Source of the DNA: Dictyobacter arantiisoli
GTDB lineage: Bacteria > Chloroflexota > Ktedonobacteria > Ktedonobacterales > Ktedonobacteraceae
DNA: 64,000 nt
Assembly: GCF_008326305.1 (NCBI RefSeq)
Contig: NZ_BIXY01000007.1
Coordinates: 55,143-119,142, forward strand
Direction: 5' to 3'
The notes below the pieces were generated by a model that saw nothing but the letters and a program-made list of their open reading frames with translations, did no database searches and had not been told where the DNA came from. Numbering within the stretch: the first letter of the stretch is position 1; every line of letters starts with the position of its first letter. The position numbers and the translations under genes were made by a program. Shown here piece by piece: positions 52,433-62,240 of the stretch.

Positions 52433-55369
52433 TTAGGCTTTTGCGACAGCCTTTTCGCTTTTCTCGTTTTTTGAGCCTTTATGTTTGCGGGAACGGCCGT
52501 CGCCATCCGAAGAACCTTTATGGTCATGCTCTTGCTCATCCTCTGGTTCAAGGGCGGCATCGAGCACCTCTCGGATATCGCTGACATAGACAAAGGACAT
52601 CTGGTCGCGTAGCTCAACGGGAATATCTTCGAGCAGGTCAGCCTTGTTCTTCTCAGGCAGGATCACGGTCCGAATACCTGAGCGATAGGCGGCCAGGGTC
52701 TTCTCCTTGATACCACCAATCGGCATGACCTTGCCACGCAGGGTAATCTCACCAGTCATTGCCACATCCGAGCGCACCTTGCGACCAGTCGCAAGCGAAA
52801 CCAGTACCGTTGTCATGGTAACGCCAGCTGACGGTCCATCCTTAGGGATACCTCCTGCAGGGACGTGAATATGGATATTCTGGCCCTCAAAGACGTTCTT
52901 AGGCAAGCCCAGTGCGGTTGCATTGGAACGTACATAGCTCAGAGCTGCCATCGCCGATTCTTTCATCACATCACCAAGCTGACCGGTCAGAATCAAACGC
53001 TCTTCTTTTCCGGGCATAGTCGCGACTTCGATGAACATGATCTCGCCGCCGACAGCGGTCCATGCCAGGCCAGTGGCAATGCCGGGACGGTCGATACGCT
53101 CAGCCACCTCATCGAAGAAACGCTGGCGACCAAGATATTCAGGAACCTGATCGACAGCAATATGGATTGGAGCCTGCAAACCTTCGGAGATCTGACGAGC
53201 CACCTTTCGGCTAAGAGAGCCAATCTGACGCTCAAGATTACGCACCCCGGCCTCACGTGTATAATCACGTGCCACGCGGCGAATAGCATCATCGTCAATC
53301 GTCAATTCATTTTCCTTCAAACCATTAGACTCACGCTGCTTGGGCAACAGATAGTTAAGCGCTATATGGAGCTTCTGCTCCTCTGTATAACCCGAGAGCT
53401 CCAGAATCTCCATGCGATCCCGCAATGGAGCAGGAATTGGCTCTAAGGAATTGGCGGTGGCAATAAACATGACTTTGGACAGATCAAAGGGCAAGTCCAG
53501 ATAGTTATCGCGGAAGTTATAGTTCTGCTCGGGGTCCAGAACCTCTAGCAGCGCCGAAGAAGGGTCTCCACGCCAGTCTGCACCGACCTTGTCCACCTCG
53601 TCAAGCATGATCACGGGATCGTTCGCCTCGAGACGACGTAACGTCTGAATGATTCTGCCCGGCATAGCGCCAATATAGGTACGACGATGACCACGAATCT
53701 CAGCTTCATCACGAATACCGCCCAGCGACATGCGTGCAAACTTGCGACCAAGCGCGCGAGCAATCGACTGTCCCAGGGATGTTTTACCCACGCCCGGAGG
53801 TCCCACAAAGCATAGAATAGGCTCACGATTGATAGGACGGCCCGCCTCTTGATTGATCAACGGCTGTGTCGGGATAATATTTTCCACCTCCACACCACCC
53901 TCAATCTCAACCTCAGCGCGAGCACGCTCCTTCTCCTCGGACAAACGATCCTCTTTCAAGCGGCGTACCGCCAGATACTCAAGGATGCGCTCTTTAATCT
54001 TTTGCAGATCGTAATGATCTTGATCCAATACTTCACGAGCATGTGGCACGTCGATCTGCGTTGCGGTTCCTTTATTCCAGGGCAACGAAACCAGTAACTC
54101 GACATACGTGCGAATAATGCTGTACTCAGGCGAGACCGTGGGCAGCTTCTCCAGACGCGATAGCTCGCGATTGGCTTCTTTATAAGCCTCATCAGGCATT
54201 TTCGCATCCTCAAGCTTGCGGCGCAGCTCATTCACGGTTGCCTGCTCTTCGCTCTCCTCACCCAGTTCACGCTGGATCGCTTTAAGCTGTTCGCGCAACA
54301 GATATTCCCGCTGCACCTTGCCCATCTCTTCCTGAGCGCTATTCTGGATTTTCTTGCCCAGCTCAAGAATCTCCAGTTCATGGGTCAGGAAATCGCTCAA
54401 GCGGTTCAACTTCTCGTGAACTGAATCGATCTCCAGCAGCTTCTGGCGCAGTTCCATCTCCATCTGCACAAAAGTCGCGATTACATAGACAACCTGGCGC
54501 GGCTCCTCAAGGTTCAGCGTTGCCGCCGCCACACCCTCAGGCACATTCTGCACCAGGGCAACGAGGCGCTGGAAGTAACTGATCACATTGCGCTTAATCG
54601 CCTCGGTCTCGGTATCGTTCTCCTGTGTATCCGGCTTGGAAGTCACGCGAGCCATAAGATAAGGCTTTTCCTGCGTAAACTCATCAATCGTCACACGCTC
54701 CAGACCCTGAACAGCGATCTGAACCGTTCCATCAGGCATGCGGAACATGCGACCAACACGTGAGACCGTACCCACCCGATAAATATCATCGGGACCAGCA
54801 TGGTCAATATCTGGCGACTTCTGGGCGACCAGCACCACCAGGCGATTGCCACGCATAACATCATCAATCAAACGAATATAGCGCTCTTGTCCAACCGAGA
54901 AGGGTTGTACAGAGAAAGGATAAATGACGGTATCCTTTAACGGCAAAATGGGCAGGACCTCAGGAATATTTAAAGGCTCCTCATCCTCAGCCCGTGGCTG
55001 AGTATCAGATGATTCAGATGATTCTTTAGCGTCCTCAGTTACAGTTACGGGAGCTGTGCCTGACGCATCAGAATCTGATTCATCACTGGTGCTGCTTGAT
55101 ACAGCAAAGGAACTTGCAGGCTCATCCTGTGGTTCCTGAGGTGCAGATTCCGTATCCGGGGATGATGTATCCTCAGAAGAGGGTGTCGATACAGGATCAA
55201 CATCGGTAGCGGAATGTGTCTCATCAGCAGGCTGCGCAGCATCGGCGAGTTCAGACTCAACGACAACTGGCAAAATCTCCTGTTGGAATTCATTCGTAGC
55301 TTCAACGCGTTCCTTTTGTATCACGTCCTCTTGCGGCTCTGCCTTTTGATGATTTGTAATTTTCTCCAT
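52433..55369 (-). CDS. lon: ATP-dependent protease Lon with acidic N-terminal extension
   Basis: The hexameric AAA+ protease that removes damaged and some regulatory proteins. Residues about 145-345 are the LON substrate domain ([16 protein letters not shown]), residues about 490-700 the ATPase with GPPGVGKTS (about 525), [11 protein letters not shown] and sensor motifs, and the last 200 residues the protease with the catalytic Ser in [10 protein letters not shown] (about 845) and Lys in [10 protein letters not shown] (about 888). The protein has 978 residues against about 800: the first 140 are acidic, Ser/Pro/Glu-rich and probably disordered. The C-terminal tail is Lys-rich. AGAGAAG precedes the ATG. 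Directly follows hsp20 by 27 bp. Confidence 0.96.
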   Translation of the reverse strand: MEKITNHQKAEPQEDVIQKERVEATNEFQQEILPVVVESELADAAQPADETHSATDVDPVSTPSSEDTSSPDTESAPQEPQDEPASSFAVSSSTSDESDSDASGTAPVTVTEDAKESSESSDTQPRAEDEEPLNIPEVLPILPLKDTVIYPFSVQPFSVGQERYIRLIDDVMRGNRLVVLVAQKSPDIDHAGPDDIYRVGTVSRVGRMFRMPDGTVQIAVQGLERVTIDEFTQEKPYLMARVTSKPDTQENDTETEAIKRNVISYFQRLVALVQNVPEGVAAATLNLEEPRQVVYVIATFVQMEMELRQKLLEIDSVHEKLNRLSDFLTHELEILELGKKIQNSAQEEMGKVQREYLLREQLKAIQRELGEESEEQATVNELRRKLEDAKMPDEAYKEANRELSRLEKLPTVSPEYSIIRTYVELLVSLPWNKGTATQIDVPHAREVLDQDHYDLQKIKERILEYLAVRRLKEDRLSEEKERARAEVEIEGGVEVENIIPTQPLINQEAGRPINREPILCFVGPPGVGKTSLGQSIARALGRKFARMSLGGIRDEAEIRGHRRTYIGAMPGRIIQTLRRLEANDPVIMLDEVDKVGADWRGDPSSALLEVLDPEQNYNFRDNYLDLPFDLSKVMFIATANSLEPIPAPLRDRMEILELSGYTEEQKLHIALNYLLPKQRESNGLKENELTIDDDAIRRVARDYTREAGVRNLERQIGSLSRKVARQISEGLQAPIHIAVDQVPEYLGRQRFFDEVAERIDRPGIATGLAWTAVGGEIMFIEVATMPGKEERLILTGQLGDVMKESAMAALSYVRSNATALGLPKNVFEGQNIHIHVPAGGIPKDGPSAGVTMTTVLVSLATGRKVRSDVAMTGEITLRGKVMPIGGIKEKTLAAYRSGIRTVILPEKNKADLLEDIPVELRDQMSFVYVSDIREVLDAALEPEDEQEHDHKGSSDGDGRSRKHKGSKNEKSEKAVAKA

Positions 55370-55396
55370 AAAATCTTCTCTACGTTGCGAATTTTC

Positions 55397-55873
55397 TTAC
55401 TCTGGTTTGGCAACTCCCTGTATATGCACTTGTTCCACATTGCTCACAGGCAATTTAGGGAGATCAACAGAGAGTATGCCCTGTTCGTAGCGGGCAGTAA
55501 CAGCATCACGGGCCACGGGCGTCAGGATAAAGACCTCAACCCGAAAAGGGCCATAGCGAATTTGCGCCTCTTGATAACTCAACCCTTGTTGGTGCTCATA
55601 ATCGTCGCGGCGCTCGCCACTTACTACCAATGCGTCTTCGTAAAGGGTAACATCTATATCTTCTTCATTCATTCCAGCAAGCTCAATCTTCACTCGGATG
55701 ACTTCTGGGGATTCCAGAATGTCAGCCAGAGGACGCCAGATGGTCGATTGATATAAGATCGATTGCTGGCCCTGGCGAAGTGCGTCATTGAAAAACTGAC
55801 GATAATGCTGTTCCAGTTGCTTCTGCGAATTCTCGCGATAGCGATAAGTTACATATCGATAGCGCATGCGCAT
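55397..55873 (-). CDS. Small heat-shock protein Hsp20
   Basis: A 158-residue chaperone that holds unfolded proteins. The alpha-crystallin domain covers about residues 45-140 (VIRVKIELAGMNEEDIDVTLYEDALVVSGER, for example ELAGMNEEDIDVTL; YGPFRVEVFIL; ARYEQGILSVDLPK). The C-terminal IXI-type anchor is not clear (PVSNVEQVHIQ). The N-terminus is Arg/Tyr-rich (MRMRYRYVTYRYRE). It is the first gene of an operon with lon. No CIRCE or HAIR operator is visible upstream. Confidence 0.9.
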   Translation of the reverse strand: MRMRYRYVTYRYRENSQKQLEQHYRQFFNDALRQGQQSILYQSTIWRPLADILESPEVIRVKIELAGMNEEDIDVTLYEDALVVSGERRDDYEHQQGLSYQEAQIRYGPFRVEVFILTPVARDAVTARYEQGILSVDLPKLPVSNVEQVHIQGVAKPE

Positions 55874-56102
55874 AGCTCATTACCCCTATCATACACAAAA
55901 AAGGATGGCGCACAGTCTCTCCTCACCTTTGTCTGGCAACAAAGAACTTGCTTGTATACAATATCACGACAAGCACAGCGAACGAAAGGAGAGAACGTGC
56001 ATTCTATAGAAAATGGCAAAAGGAATAGAGCTTCCACTGACTGGATAATGTAAGTCTACTACCTTTTGCCATCAACGACGCGCTAGAAAAGAATAGAATG
56101 TT

Positions 56103-56309
56103 TTACCCGAGCGTGAGATCTTTTTCTCCTGCGGCAAGGGCTTCCTGGCATTCTGGGCAGAGATATTCATACTCGGAATTGCTATCTGAAAGTACATCAC
56201 TTTGAATGACGCGCGCGTAACGAAGACGTGTTGCTTTGCTGCATCTCGCGCAAGTGACATACGTTTCCGTGACGGCAGTTCGTCGGGTACCAAGAACGTC
56301 TTCCTGCAT
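56103..56309 (-). CDS. Small zinc-ribbon protein
   Basis: A 68-residue protein with TCARCSKATRL and YEYLCPECQEAL, two CxxC pairs 29 residues apart, the layout of a zinc ribbon. No other domain. The ATG at 56309 is preceded by a weak AGACAGG; a GTG three codons earlier is possible. Found alone between hsp20 and a small plus-strand gene. Function unknown. Confidence 0.55.
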   Translation of the reverse strand: MQEDVLGTRRTAVTETYVTCARCSKATRLRYARVIQSDVLSDSNSEYEYLCPECQEALAAGEKDLTLG

Positions 56310-56619
56310 GACCGACACCTGTCTTTCTCTACTATTTCAGAAAAGGATTTCAGCGTGTAATGTTTCAAATTGTTCCATAATAGTCGATAATGGAACCTTT
56401 GCCAGAGAACACATCAAAAGGCCCGTCTATAAGGCCTAACACCCTTGATTATGGCATGCCCTATATAAAATTGCAAGTGCGTTTGACGAGTCCACATTGA
56501 TATGCTACTATGTTTCTATATTCCTCTGTGTACCATCGAGTATTTTCCTTGTAGCGCGACATAAGAACTTTTGTCATATACTGTCAGTTATCTCGACAAT
56601 AATGAGGGCAAAAAATACT
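56310..56619. other. Divergent spacer
   Basis: About 310 bp between divergent small genes. No consensus promoter or repeat is evident. Confidence 0.35.
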
Positions 56620-57018
56620 ATGCTCACGCAAACGCTCGCACATTGGCTGAACAAGCTGTTCGCATGGTGGCCCTGGAGGCAAAGTGCCAGGGTAAATACT
56701 CCGCTACTCACCAGCAGCGCAAGCCGAAACATTTCGCCAGAAGCAAATTGGCGCCTGGGCGCTCATAGCGTGGAGCCTGTGATTCCACAATCTGGCACTA
56801 TTTCTGCTATCGCGCTTGAACAACAAATGGACCATATTATTTCTGATGGCTCAATCCCACATGCCAACCAGCCAACCAGAGCAATTCAAAAGCAACCATC
56901 CCACCTGCGACCATTAGCCCAACTCAATCTTGATCCAGCCACTAACACTGAACGCCATTTACAATTTCTCCGTTTTCTTGTACAGCGTGGTACCTTTAAC
57001 GACGACCTGAAGAAATAA
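56620..57018 (+). CDS. Small protein of unknown function
   Basis: A 132-residue protein I do not recognise. It opens with an amphipathic, Trp-rich segment (LAHWLNKLFAWWPWRQ) that could lie on the membrane; the rest is polar and probably disordered, with ISAIALEQQMDHII and a charged end HLQFLRFLVQRGTFNDDLKK. The ATG at 56620 has GAGGG 10 bp upstream. A hairpin terminator follows. It may be real only in close relatives. Confidence 0.45.
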   Translation: MLTQTLAHWLNKLFAWWPWRQSARVNTPLLTSSASRNISPEANWRLGAHSVEPVIPQSGTISAIALEQQMDHIISDGSIPHANQPTRAIQKQPSHLRPLAQLNLDPATNTERHLQFLRFLVQRGTFNDDLKK

Positions 57019-57109
57019 ACAAAGCAACAGCTAGCAGAGACACATAGGATGTAGCAGGATCTCTCCGGGAATGAGAGGCCGACACATTCTTCATAGGAAC
57101 AAGGCATAA

Positions 57110-57147
57110 AAAAATATGGAGCTGGCTTGCTAACACTCCATATTTTT
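57110..57147. terminator. Bidirectional terminator
   Basis: A 12-bp stem AAAAATATGGAG with a 14-nt loop and T/A-rich ends, between convergent genes at 56620 and 57176. Confidence 0.7.
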
Positions 57148-57175
57148 GTGCTCGTTTGCTACATTATGCAGCTAT

Positions 57176-58051
57176 TTATACTCTGGCCGGGGTAAAACCC
57201 TGAGCCTGCGCCTCCTGTTCAGAAGCAAAGTAGATGACATCGATGGGCTGCTCACTGGCGTCGGCCAGTTGATCCAATGGTGTCGAAACAGGATAATATT
57301 GCTTTGTGTAGGCGACACCCACAAAGCTGGTATCCGCAGGTACAGAAGAAGCACTCGGCTCAAACGCATCTATCTCTTCAGGCACGGATTGCGCATCCTC
57401 ATACGCTTCTTCACGTTCCTGAGAGGAGCGGAGGCTATAAATCTCTCCCCTCGGCTGAGAGGCAACAGGCTCTGTGTAGGCAGCATCCAGAGGCAATTCA
57501 ATCGCTTGCTCTTCCGTTTCGGCTGGATGTTGCAGGCGACGCCGGATTAACACAAACGTGACGATGCCAGCAGCGGTCAAACCAAAACCGAAGCCCAGAG
57601 CAATCCAGAAGCGACGATCCTGTTCTGCAATACTCTGCTGTGCTTTGCGGCCCTTCTTCGCCCATTGATTGGTAACGGCACTACCACGCTCAGCAAACGC
57701 CTGTGAAAGCTTACTACTACGATCTTTCAAATCGTCGCGTAACTCACTGGTCCGGCTGATCAAATCCTGATTATTAGAACGAGCCCGTAGCTCAGTCAAC
57801 ACATCAGAAAGAGTCGTGCCGACAGACTGGACACGCTCCTGCCAATCCGCCTGTACATCGGTGGCGAAGGCAGCAACCTTTTCTTTATATTCCTGGCTAC
57901 GTGCCGAAACGGGCGCTACTTCAGCCTGCTGCTGAGCTTGCATGCGTTCCCGAATAGCATTTATGACTGGCAAGATGGTACTTGCAGATAACACACTAAC
58001 ACGGACCCAACGTCCGGTTTCAGTGGTTATTTTTTTCTGGCTAGAACTCAT
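57176..58051 (-). CDS. Single-pass membrane protein with coiled-coil and C-terminal short motif
   Basis: A 291-residue protein. Residues about 30-145 are helical and charged, like apolipoprotein or DUF-type stress proteins (YKEKVAAFATDVQADWQERV, in part; SELRDDLKDRSSKLSQAF). One membrane helix is near residues 150-172. The cytoplasmic or outer tail is acidic and ends in FVGVAYTKQYYP...DVIYFASEQEAQAQGF, which resembles the short Ada-like/sunset motif (FVGNxxTxxYH...VYFASExEAxAxGY) with His and Cys replaced. A perfect AAGGAGGT precedes the ATG. Function unknown. Confidence 0.65.
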   Translation of the reverse strand: MSSSQKKITTETGRWVRVSVLSASTILPVINAIRERMQAQQQAEVAPVSARSQEYKEKVAAFATDVQADWQERVQSVGTTLSDVLTELRARSNNQDLISRTSELRDDLKDRSSKLSQAFAERGSAVTNQWAKKGRKAQQSIAEQDRRFWIALGFGFGLTAAGIVTFVLIRRRLQHPAETEEQAIELPLDAAYTEPVASQPRGEIYSLRSSQEREEAYEDAQSVPEEIDAFEPSASSVPADTSFVGVAYTKQYYPVSTPLDQLADASEQPIDVIYFASEQEAQAQGFTPARV

Positions 58052-58451
58052 AGAACCTCCTTATGCAGAGCAAAGCTACTATGTAGAGGTACACGATTCA
58101 ATACCCATTCTCGATGTAGCGACAGCAAGAACAGAAAAGCGCATACTCAAAAATAACCTTCAGCACTCAGCATTCTCATCACTCCACCTGACAGGCAATA
58201 CACAACTACCGTGGCAAAGCTTACGCATAAGTATGTCAGTTTGTATTGAAGTATGTCAAGCACAAAAAAAGGTATTTCATTAACAGCGCTGGTAATCAAC
58301 GGGAGAGAAAAAACATAAAAAAGGGGCAACGAATAGAAGTGCAAAAACGAGTGTTATAAGCAATCATCCGAGATAATAAAAGCCAAAAAAGCATAGGAAA
58401 TAAGCAGAAAGCACAAAGCCTCAGTTTTTTATTAAAATAAGGCGTAATGAA
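58052..58451. other. 400-bp spacer
   Basis: No gene is seen. It should hold the promoter of the gene at 57176. AT-rich, no notable repeat. Confidence 0.35.
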
Positions 58452-58931
58452 CTAGAAATCTTCAGTGGTAAAATCGCTTAATTGCAAAACCAGGCGACAG
58501 AAGTGCAGAATCGCTGAAGCGGATTCGAGATAGGCCTCATCATTCGTATCGGGTTGCTGGGGGGTAGGAAGACGCTGACGCAAGGCACGCAGTACAACCA
58601 TCACATCTTCTTTCACAGCGGCATCCAGATCACCGCGTTGCATCAAAAGCACAACCTGACTCACAATCGTATCAACTTCATGATGCATCATTTCTAGATC
58701 TTCGACCCAGAGACCATCATCTCCTTCGGTATCGTGCAGCCGCATTGTCTCTACATCCTCAACCCAGGGGCCCTCGTCATCATCATCCCACAAGAGTGAA
58801 TCGCTAAACTGCTGATGACTGGCATCGCTACGCATAGGTTTACACGACTGTTGTAGGTGAGCTTGTGGCCCTTCCTGCTTTACGCCTAGCTCGTTCAATA
58901 GTGTAAACAATTCATCTTCCCAGCTAGCCAT
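58452..58931 (-). CDS. Acidic protein of unknown function
   Basis: A 159-residue soluble acidic protein, not recognised. It starts MASWEDELFTLLNELGVKQE; a repeated short motif (GPWVEDVETMRLHDTE and GLWVEDLEMMHHEVD) lies in the middle, followed by helices (VDTIVSQVVLLMQRGDLD, AILHFCRLVLQLSDFT). A strong AAGGAGGT precedes the ATG by 6-7 bp, which supports real translation. Confidence 0.6.
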   Translation of the reverse strand: MASWEDELFTLLNELGVKQEGPQAHLQQSCKPMRSDASHQQFSDSLLWDDDDEGPWVEDVETMRLHDTEGDDGLWVEDLEMMHHEVDTIVSQVVLLMQRGDLDAAVKEDVMVVLRALRQRLPTPQQPDTNDEAYLESASAILHFCRLVLQLSDFTTEDF

Positions 58932-59535
58932 AGAGCACCTCCTTGTAAAACACCGTGGACAGTGATCTGAACAAGAACATCAGAGCTACAAGACAGCATA
59001 CACTAGAAGTCTGTAATACAGCATAGTGCTTCTAAATAGCGCCAATCCTCTCAGACGTCGAAACCTCAACGGAAGTGTAGCACAGTGTTCCAGCAATGTA
59101 AATAACCCAAATGGTTTGAGAAGATGCTGCTAACGGTAGGACTTTTGCGCACCCGCACAGACGATAAATAAGAATGTTTAACTTTTGAATAACACAAGTT
59201 TAATATATCTCTGCTACACTACAACCATCAACAAGATTCACTGCCTGAATGGTAACAAGGGAACAGGTATTGAGAAGCGCGAGGAAGTAGACTACTTCAT
59301 AAACCCTCGGCAGCATCTCCCTGCATTCCCCACACTATATGCTGGTAATTATTTTACAATTACTGGCATATTACCGCTTGTAGCGACGTTTATGCAACAG
59401 CGTAGACGCTCGTTCGCCGGGCGAGAAGTATCTTCGCACTTCTCGCCCATAGGGACCCTATAACATTGATAAACTGTTGCATATTTATGATCACATTGTC
59501 AATACAGGAGAGATGGTAGCACAATCTGGCTGCAA
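58932..59535. other. 600-bp spacer with a nested inverted repeat
   Basis: No credible gene; the longest frame (59185-59463) runs through the inverted repeat at 59391-59483 and lacks a ribosome site. Confidence 0.4.
59391..59483. repeat. Nested inverted repeat
   Basis: Outer arms TATGCAACAG (59391-59400) and CTGTTGCATA (59474-59483) enclose a second 11-bp stem GGGCGAGAAGT (59419-59448) with an 8-nt loop. It may terminate the gene at 59536 on the minus strand or be a small mobile repeat. Confidence 0.55.
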
Positions 59536-59871
59536 CTAAGATTCTTCATCCTGTAAGGTGTTTAAAATGAGTTCTTCGGTATTCTGCTTGCGCCTCTCAT
59601 AGCGGGCGCGCCGTAAGTCACTGGGCAACATAGGATTAATCAGGCCAATGCAGACGCGAATCAGGCCGATCAAAACGACAATCGCTCCAAAACCAATCAA
59701 TAAGCCTTCCGTTGAATACGCTCCTTCATCCAGCATTCGGCCAATCACTATCAGAATGCAGCCAATACCAATAATCAGTAAACCGCTCCAGGTATATTTA
59801 TTCCACTTGCGCGAGACGGCACGATCTAATATCTCAGTCTCTTCCACCAGGTTAGGATCTGGCTCTGCCAT
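59536..59871 (-). CDS. Small membrane protein with two helices
   Basis: A 111-residue protein with membrane helices near residues 28-46 (SGLLIIGIGCILIVIG) and 55-77 (LLIGFGAIVVLIGLIRVCIG), then a basic tail (RRARYERRKQ). Both ends are likely cytoplasmic. AGAGG lies about 8 bp before the ATG. No family is recognised. Confidence 0.6.
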   Translation of the reverse strand: MAEPDPNLVEETEILDRAVSRKWNKYTWSGLLIIGIGCILIVIGRMLDEGAYSTEGLLIGFGAIVVLIGLIRVCIGLINPMLPSDLRRARYERRKQNTEELILNTLQDEES

Positions 59872-60201
59872 AATGGAACCTCTTTCTTATTGTATACAAT
59901 AGATTTGTGGAGAGGACTGAATGAAACGAATGATAGCGTGCTAAAAATTGTCCTCTTGTGTTTTATACGCCAGCTAGCGACTTCTCGATCCAAAACCAGA
60001 AGATTCCATGTAAACAGCAGCTTTGTATACTCTATTTGTGGATAATGAAGTGAGCGAAAAAACAACTGGTAGCATGTCAGTACAACCAGAAAGAACAGGA
60101 AGGGGAAAATGAGAGGGAAAAAGCAGCTTCCCTTCAGTCATACAATGCATACATCACCTATTCAACAGAGAAAGGAGACAGTCAGGCAATGGAAACTCTC
60201 T
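59872..60201. other. 330-bp spacer
   Basis: No gene supported. A short plus-strand frame of 18 codons near 60189 follows AAAGGAG but overlaps the next gene and is not convincing. Confidence 0.35.
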
Positions 60202-60546
60202 TTATTGCAGAATATTGGTTGAGGAGACACGTAGCAATGGTGTAAAGAGTCCCATCAAAACGCCCTCTTCAGTATCTACTACAATACCGCTACTCTGCTT
60301 ACGATACTGTCCACAGCCGATTTCGCGCCGATTAAAATGACAACGAATCTGAAATGTCGTGCCCGACACTAACTGTTCAACGCTCGCCAGACACTCGTGC
60401 AGCGTAAGCATCCGCCGCCAGGGAGAGAGCGTATCATCCAACCAGATCTCTAATAGGAACTCTTTTGACGGCTGATCCACACTACTGGTATGCAAGCTCG
60501 TCAGAGCGGTAACGGGTACAAAATAAGAATGATCATTCATGCTCAT
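60202..60546 (-). CDS. Small protein of unknown function
   Basis: A 114-residue soluble protein of mixed structure (FLLEIWLDDTLSPWRRMLTL, in part; FQIRCHFNRREIGCGQY; GVLMGLFTPLLRV). No motif is recognised. Starts at 60546 and 60540 are both possible; the ribosome site (AAAGAAG) is weak. Codon use and length suggest a real but lineage-restricted gene. Confidence 0.45.
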   Translation of the reverse strand: MSMNDHSYFVPVTALTSLHTSSVDQPSKEFLLEIWLDDTLSPWRRMLTLHECLASVEQLVSGTTFQIRCHFNRREIGCGQYRKQSSGIVVDTEEGVLMGLFTPLLRVSSTNILQ

Positions 60547-60871
60547 CACTTCTTTCACCGTTGATCAAAGCACAATCAGTCATAACAGACAAAAGGATTG
60601 GAGGATTTTCACCAGTGCTACCGGAGAGTAACACTTTAGGCACTATAGGTTAAGCTTATCTACAAGGAAAGATACATAGACAGAAACATACATGGACAAA
60701 GAGAGCAATGGATTGTATAGCAAATAATTCAGGATAAGTATACAAAGAGAGAGAAATATTCTAAGTATTCTAAGCGAATTCTAAGTAGAATATACCATAC
60801 CCATCCTCAAAAGTACAGGGTATAGAGAGCTAAAAATGTCTCTATCCCTTTTCTATAGCTGCTTTATAGAA

Positions 60872-61010
60872 TGTGTCAGTCTTCTATGCCTCATCCATGA
60901 ATTTTCACGCCTTTGGAGCTCAAAAGGTTTTATAGTATGGTACCGAAGGGATGCTGAGTGTATCCCTTCGGTACCATACTATAAAAAAGGGCGCAGCCGC
61001 ATCAGCACTT
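60872..61010. repeat. Variable-hairpin element, copy E
   Basis: A perfect 25-bp stem (27 with a G-T and a C-G pair inside) spanning 59 nt at 60928-60986. Left flank CATGAATTTTCACGCC-TTT-GGAGCTCAAAA and right flank GGGCGCAGCCGC match the A orientation. The outer boundary TGTGTCAGTCTTCTATG resembles the A boundary. The remaining 325 bp upstream (from 60547) hold no gene. Confidence 0.65.
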
Positions 61011-61023
61011 GTCCACAGTCACT

Positions 61024-61644
61024 TTATTTTTGTTCATCAATCTGTAGAGTCCAATCGCCGGTTGCATTGATATCCAGATAGACCGATCCCCCTTGATGCA
61101 GGATCGTCTCATCAGAGGTTGTTGTCCCGTCCTTACAGGTTGTATTGACAGCCATATCCTGCATGGTGCCATCTGGCGTATACACAAGCACACTCAACAC
61201 GCCATCTATTCCCTGGCCGAGACCACTACAGGTATACTTTAGCTTCCAGGTACTCGCAACCGGAAAAACAGCCGTCTTTTTAAGTCCATGCCCACTAAAT
61301 TCCTGTATCTTGGCCCATCCCGGAGAAGTTGCAGGAAGCGCGGTAGTCGTAGCCTGCATCACCGAAGAGACCGCCGCATGTGGAGTAGCCGCCGTATGCG
61401 TTGAGCCGTTGAGAATAACACTCAATGATCCCATGCAGATACACAGGGCCAGTATCAATACAGCACCAATGATCCAAAAGAGCTTCTTACTCTTCTTCGA
61501 GGGTTGCTCAAAGAAAGCCGCCCGAGCCTGCGGCGGCTGAGAAAGCGTAAAATGCGCTGGTGGCTGATAGGGATCAAACGATGATTGTGATTGCGTGGGA
61601 CCAACTGGAGGTTGTGGGCGATTCAGATCATCAAACATGCTCAT
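61024..61644 (-). CDS. Single-pass membrane protein with outside beta domain
   Basis: A 206-residue protein: Pro/Gln-rich cytoplasmic start (PQPPVGPTQSQSSFDPYQPP), a Lys-rich stop (KKSKK), one membrane helix near residues 56-78, a Thr/Ala linker and an outside beta-sandwich of about 100 residues (STWKLKYTCSGLG, VLVYTPDGTMQDMAVNTTC, GGSVYLDINATGDWTLQI) with two Cys that could form a disulfide. The layout is common in Chloroflexota and actinobacterial surface proteins. The ATG at 61644 has GAGGAGAGGAAG upstream. Function unknown. Confidence 0.65.
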   Translation of the reverse strand: MSMFDDLNRPQPPVGPTQSQSSFDPYQPPAHFTLSQPPQARAAFFEQPSKKSKKLFWIIGAVLILALCICMGSLSVILNGSTHTAATPHAAVSSVMQATTTALPATSPGWAKIQEFSGHGLKKTAVFPVASTWKLKYTCSGLGQGIDGVLSVLVYTPDGTMQDMAVNTTCKDGTTTSDETILHQGGSVYLDINATGDWTLQIDEQK

Positions 61645-61980
61645 TCTTCCTCTCCTCAAAAGACAACATACCACGTATCCTAAAAATGACCGCTCAATTG
61701 GGCCGTCAATTATACTATGCGTTGTCACTCGCCAGAAATAGAAAGAATTGTGAGCGAATGTTACTGGTTGCTATTGGAACTTATTGTTCGTCGTCTGCTG
61801 GGACATGAGCATAGACACCAGCCAGGGCCAGCGAGCTATCCAGACAGGGATCAACAACCATAGCATGTAGCTTCTCTCAATCCTTACAAGATGTATATAG
61901 TAAATATTGCACCTTTTCGCCACAAACTGACATACCGTCAGGTCCGGAAGTATCGCGCTACCATATTCACGCACAAAAAA
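61645..61980. other. Spacer between the gene at 61024 and tRNA-Met
   Basis: About 340 bp; a 67-codon frame on the minus strand without a ribosome site is not credible. Confidence 0.35.
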
Positions 61981-62004
61981 AAGGGAAGCTGTTACACTTC
62001 CCTT
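61981..62004 (-). terminator. Terminator of tRNA-Met
   Basis: Read on the minus strand, an 8-bp stem AAGGGAAG/CTTCCCTT with an 8-nt loop is followed by nine T residues, 4 bp after the tRNA CCA end. Confidence 0.85.
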
Positions 62005-62008
62005 TTGG

Positions 62009-62084
62009 TGGTAGCGGCGACAGGAATCGAACCTGTGACACAGGGCTTATGAGTCCCTTGCTCTACCGACTGAGCTACGCCGCC
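62009..62084 (-). tRNA. tRNA-Met(CAT), elongator type
   Basis: A 76-nt cloverleaf with encoded CCA: acceptor GGCGGCG/CGCCGCT (first pair G-T), D stem GCTC/GAGC, anticodon loop CTCATAA (CAT), T arm ACAGG-TTCGATT-CCTGT. The initiator features (unpaired first base, three G-C pairs in the anticodon stem) are absent, so it is the elongator or, if C34 is lysidine-modified, tRNA-Ile2. A terminator follows. Confidence 0.9.
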
Positions 62085-62240
62085 AAGCTTGACAGGTCCT
62101 GCCTCTAGCAGGATTTTTGTCTGTTCGCTTTACGGCACTATAATATCACGACTATCAATAGGATGCAAGGGGTTAAGTGATGAATTTTTCTGGCTTAGAA
62201 AAATTCTATCAAAAAATACTCTCTGATGGGACGCAAAAGA

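Noticed and set aside
59185..59463. A 92-codon plus-strand frame
   Set aside because: It reads through the nested inverted repeat and lacks a ribosome site and family pattern.
60189..60245. An 18-codon plus-strand frame with AAAGGAG upstream
   Set aside because: Overlaps the 3' end of a better-supported gene on the other strand and has no sign of conservation.
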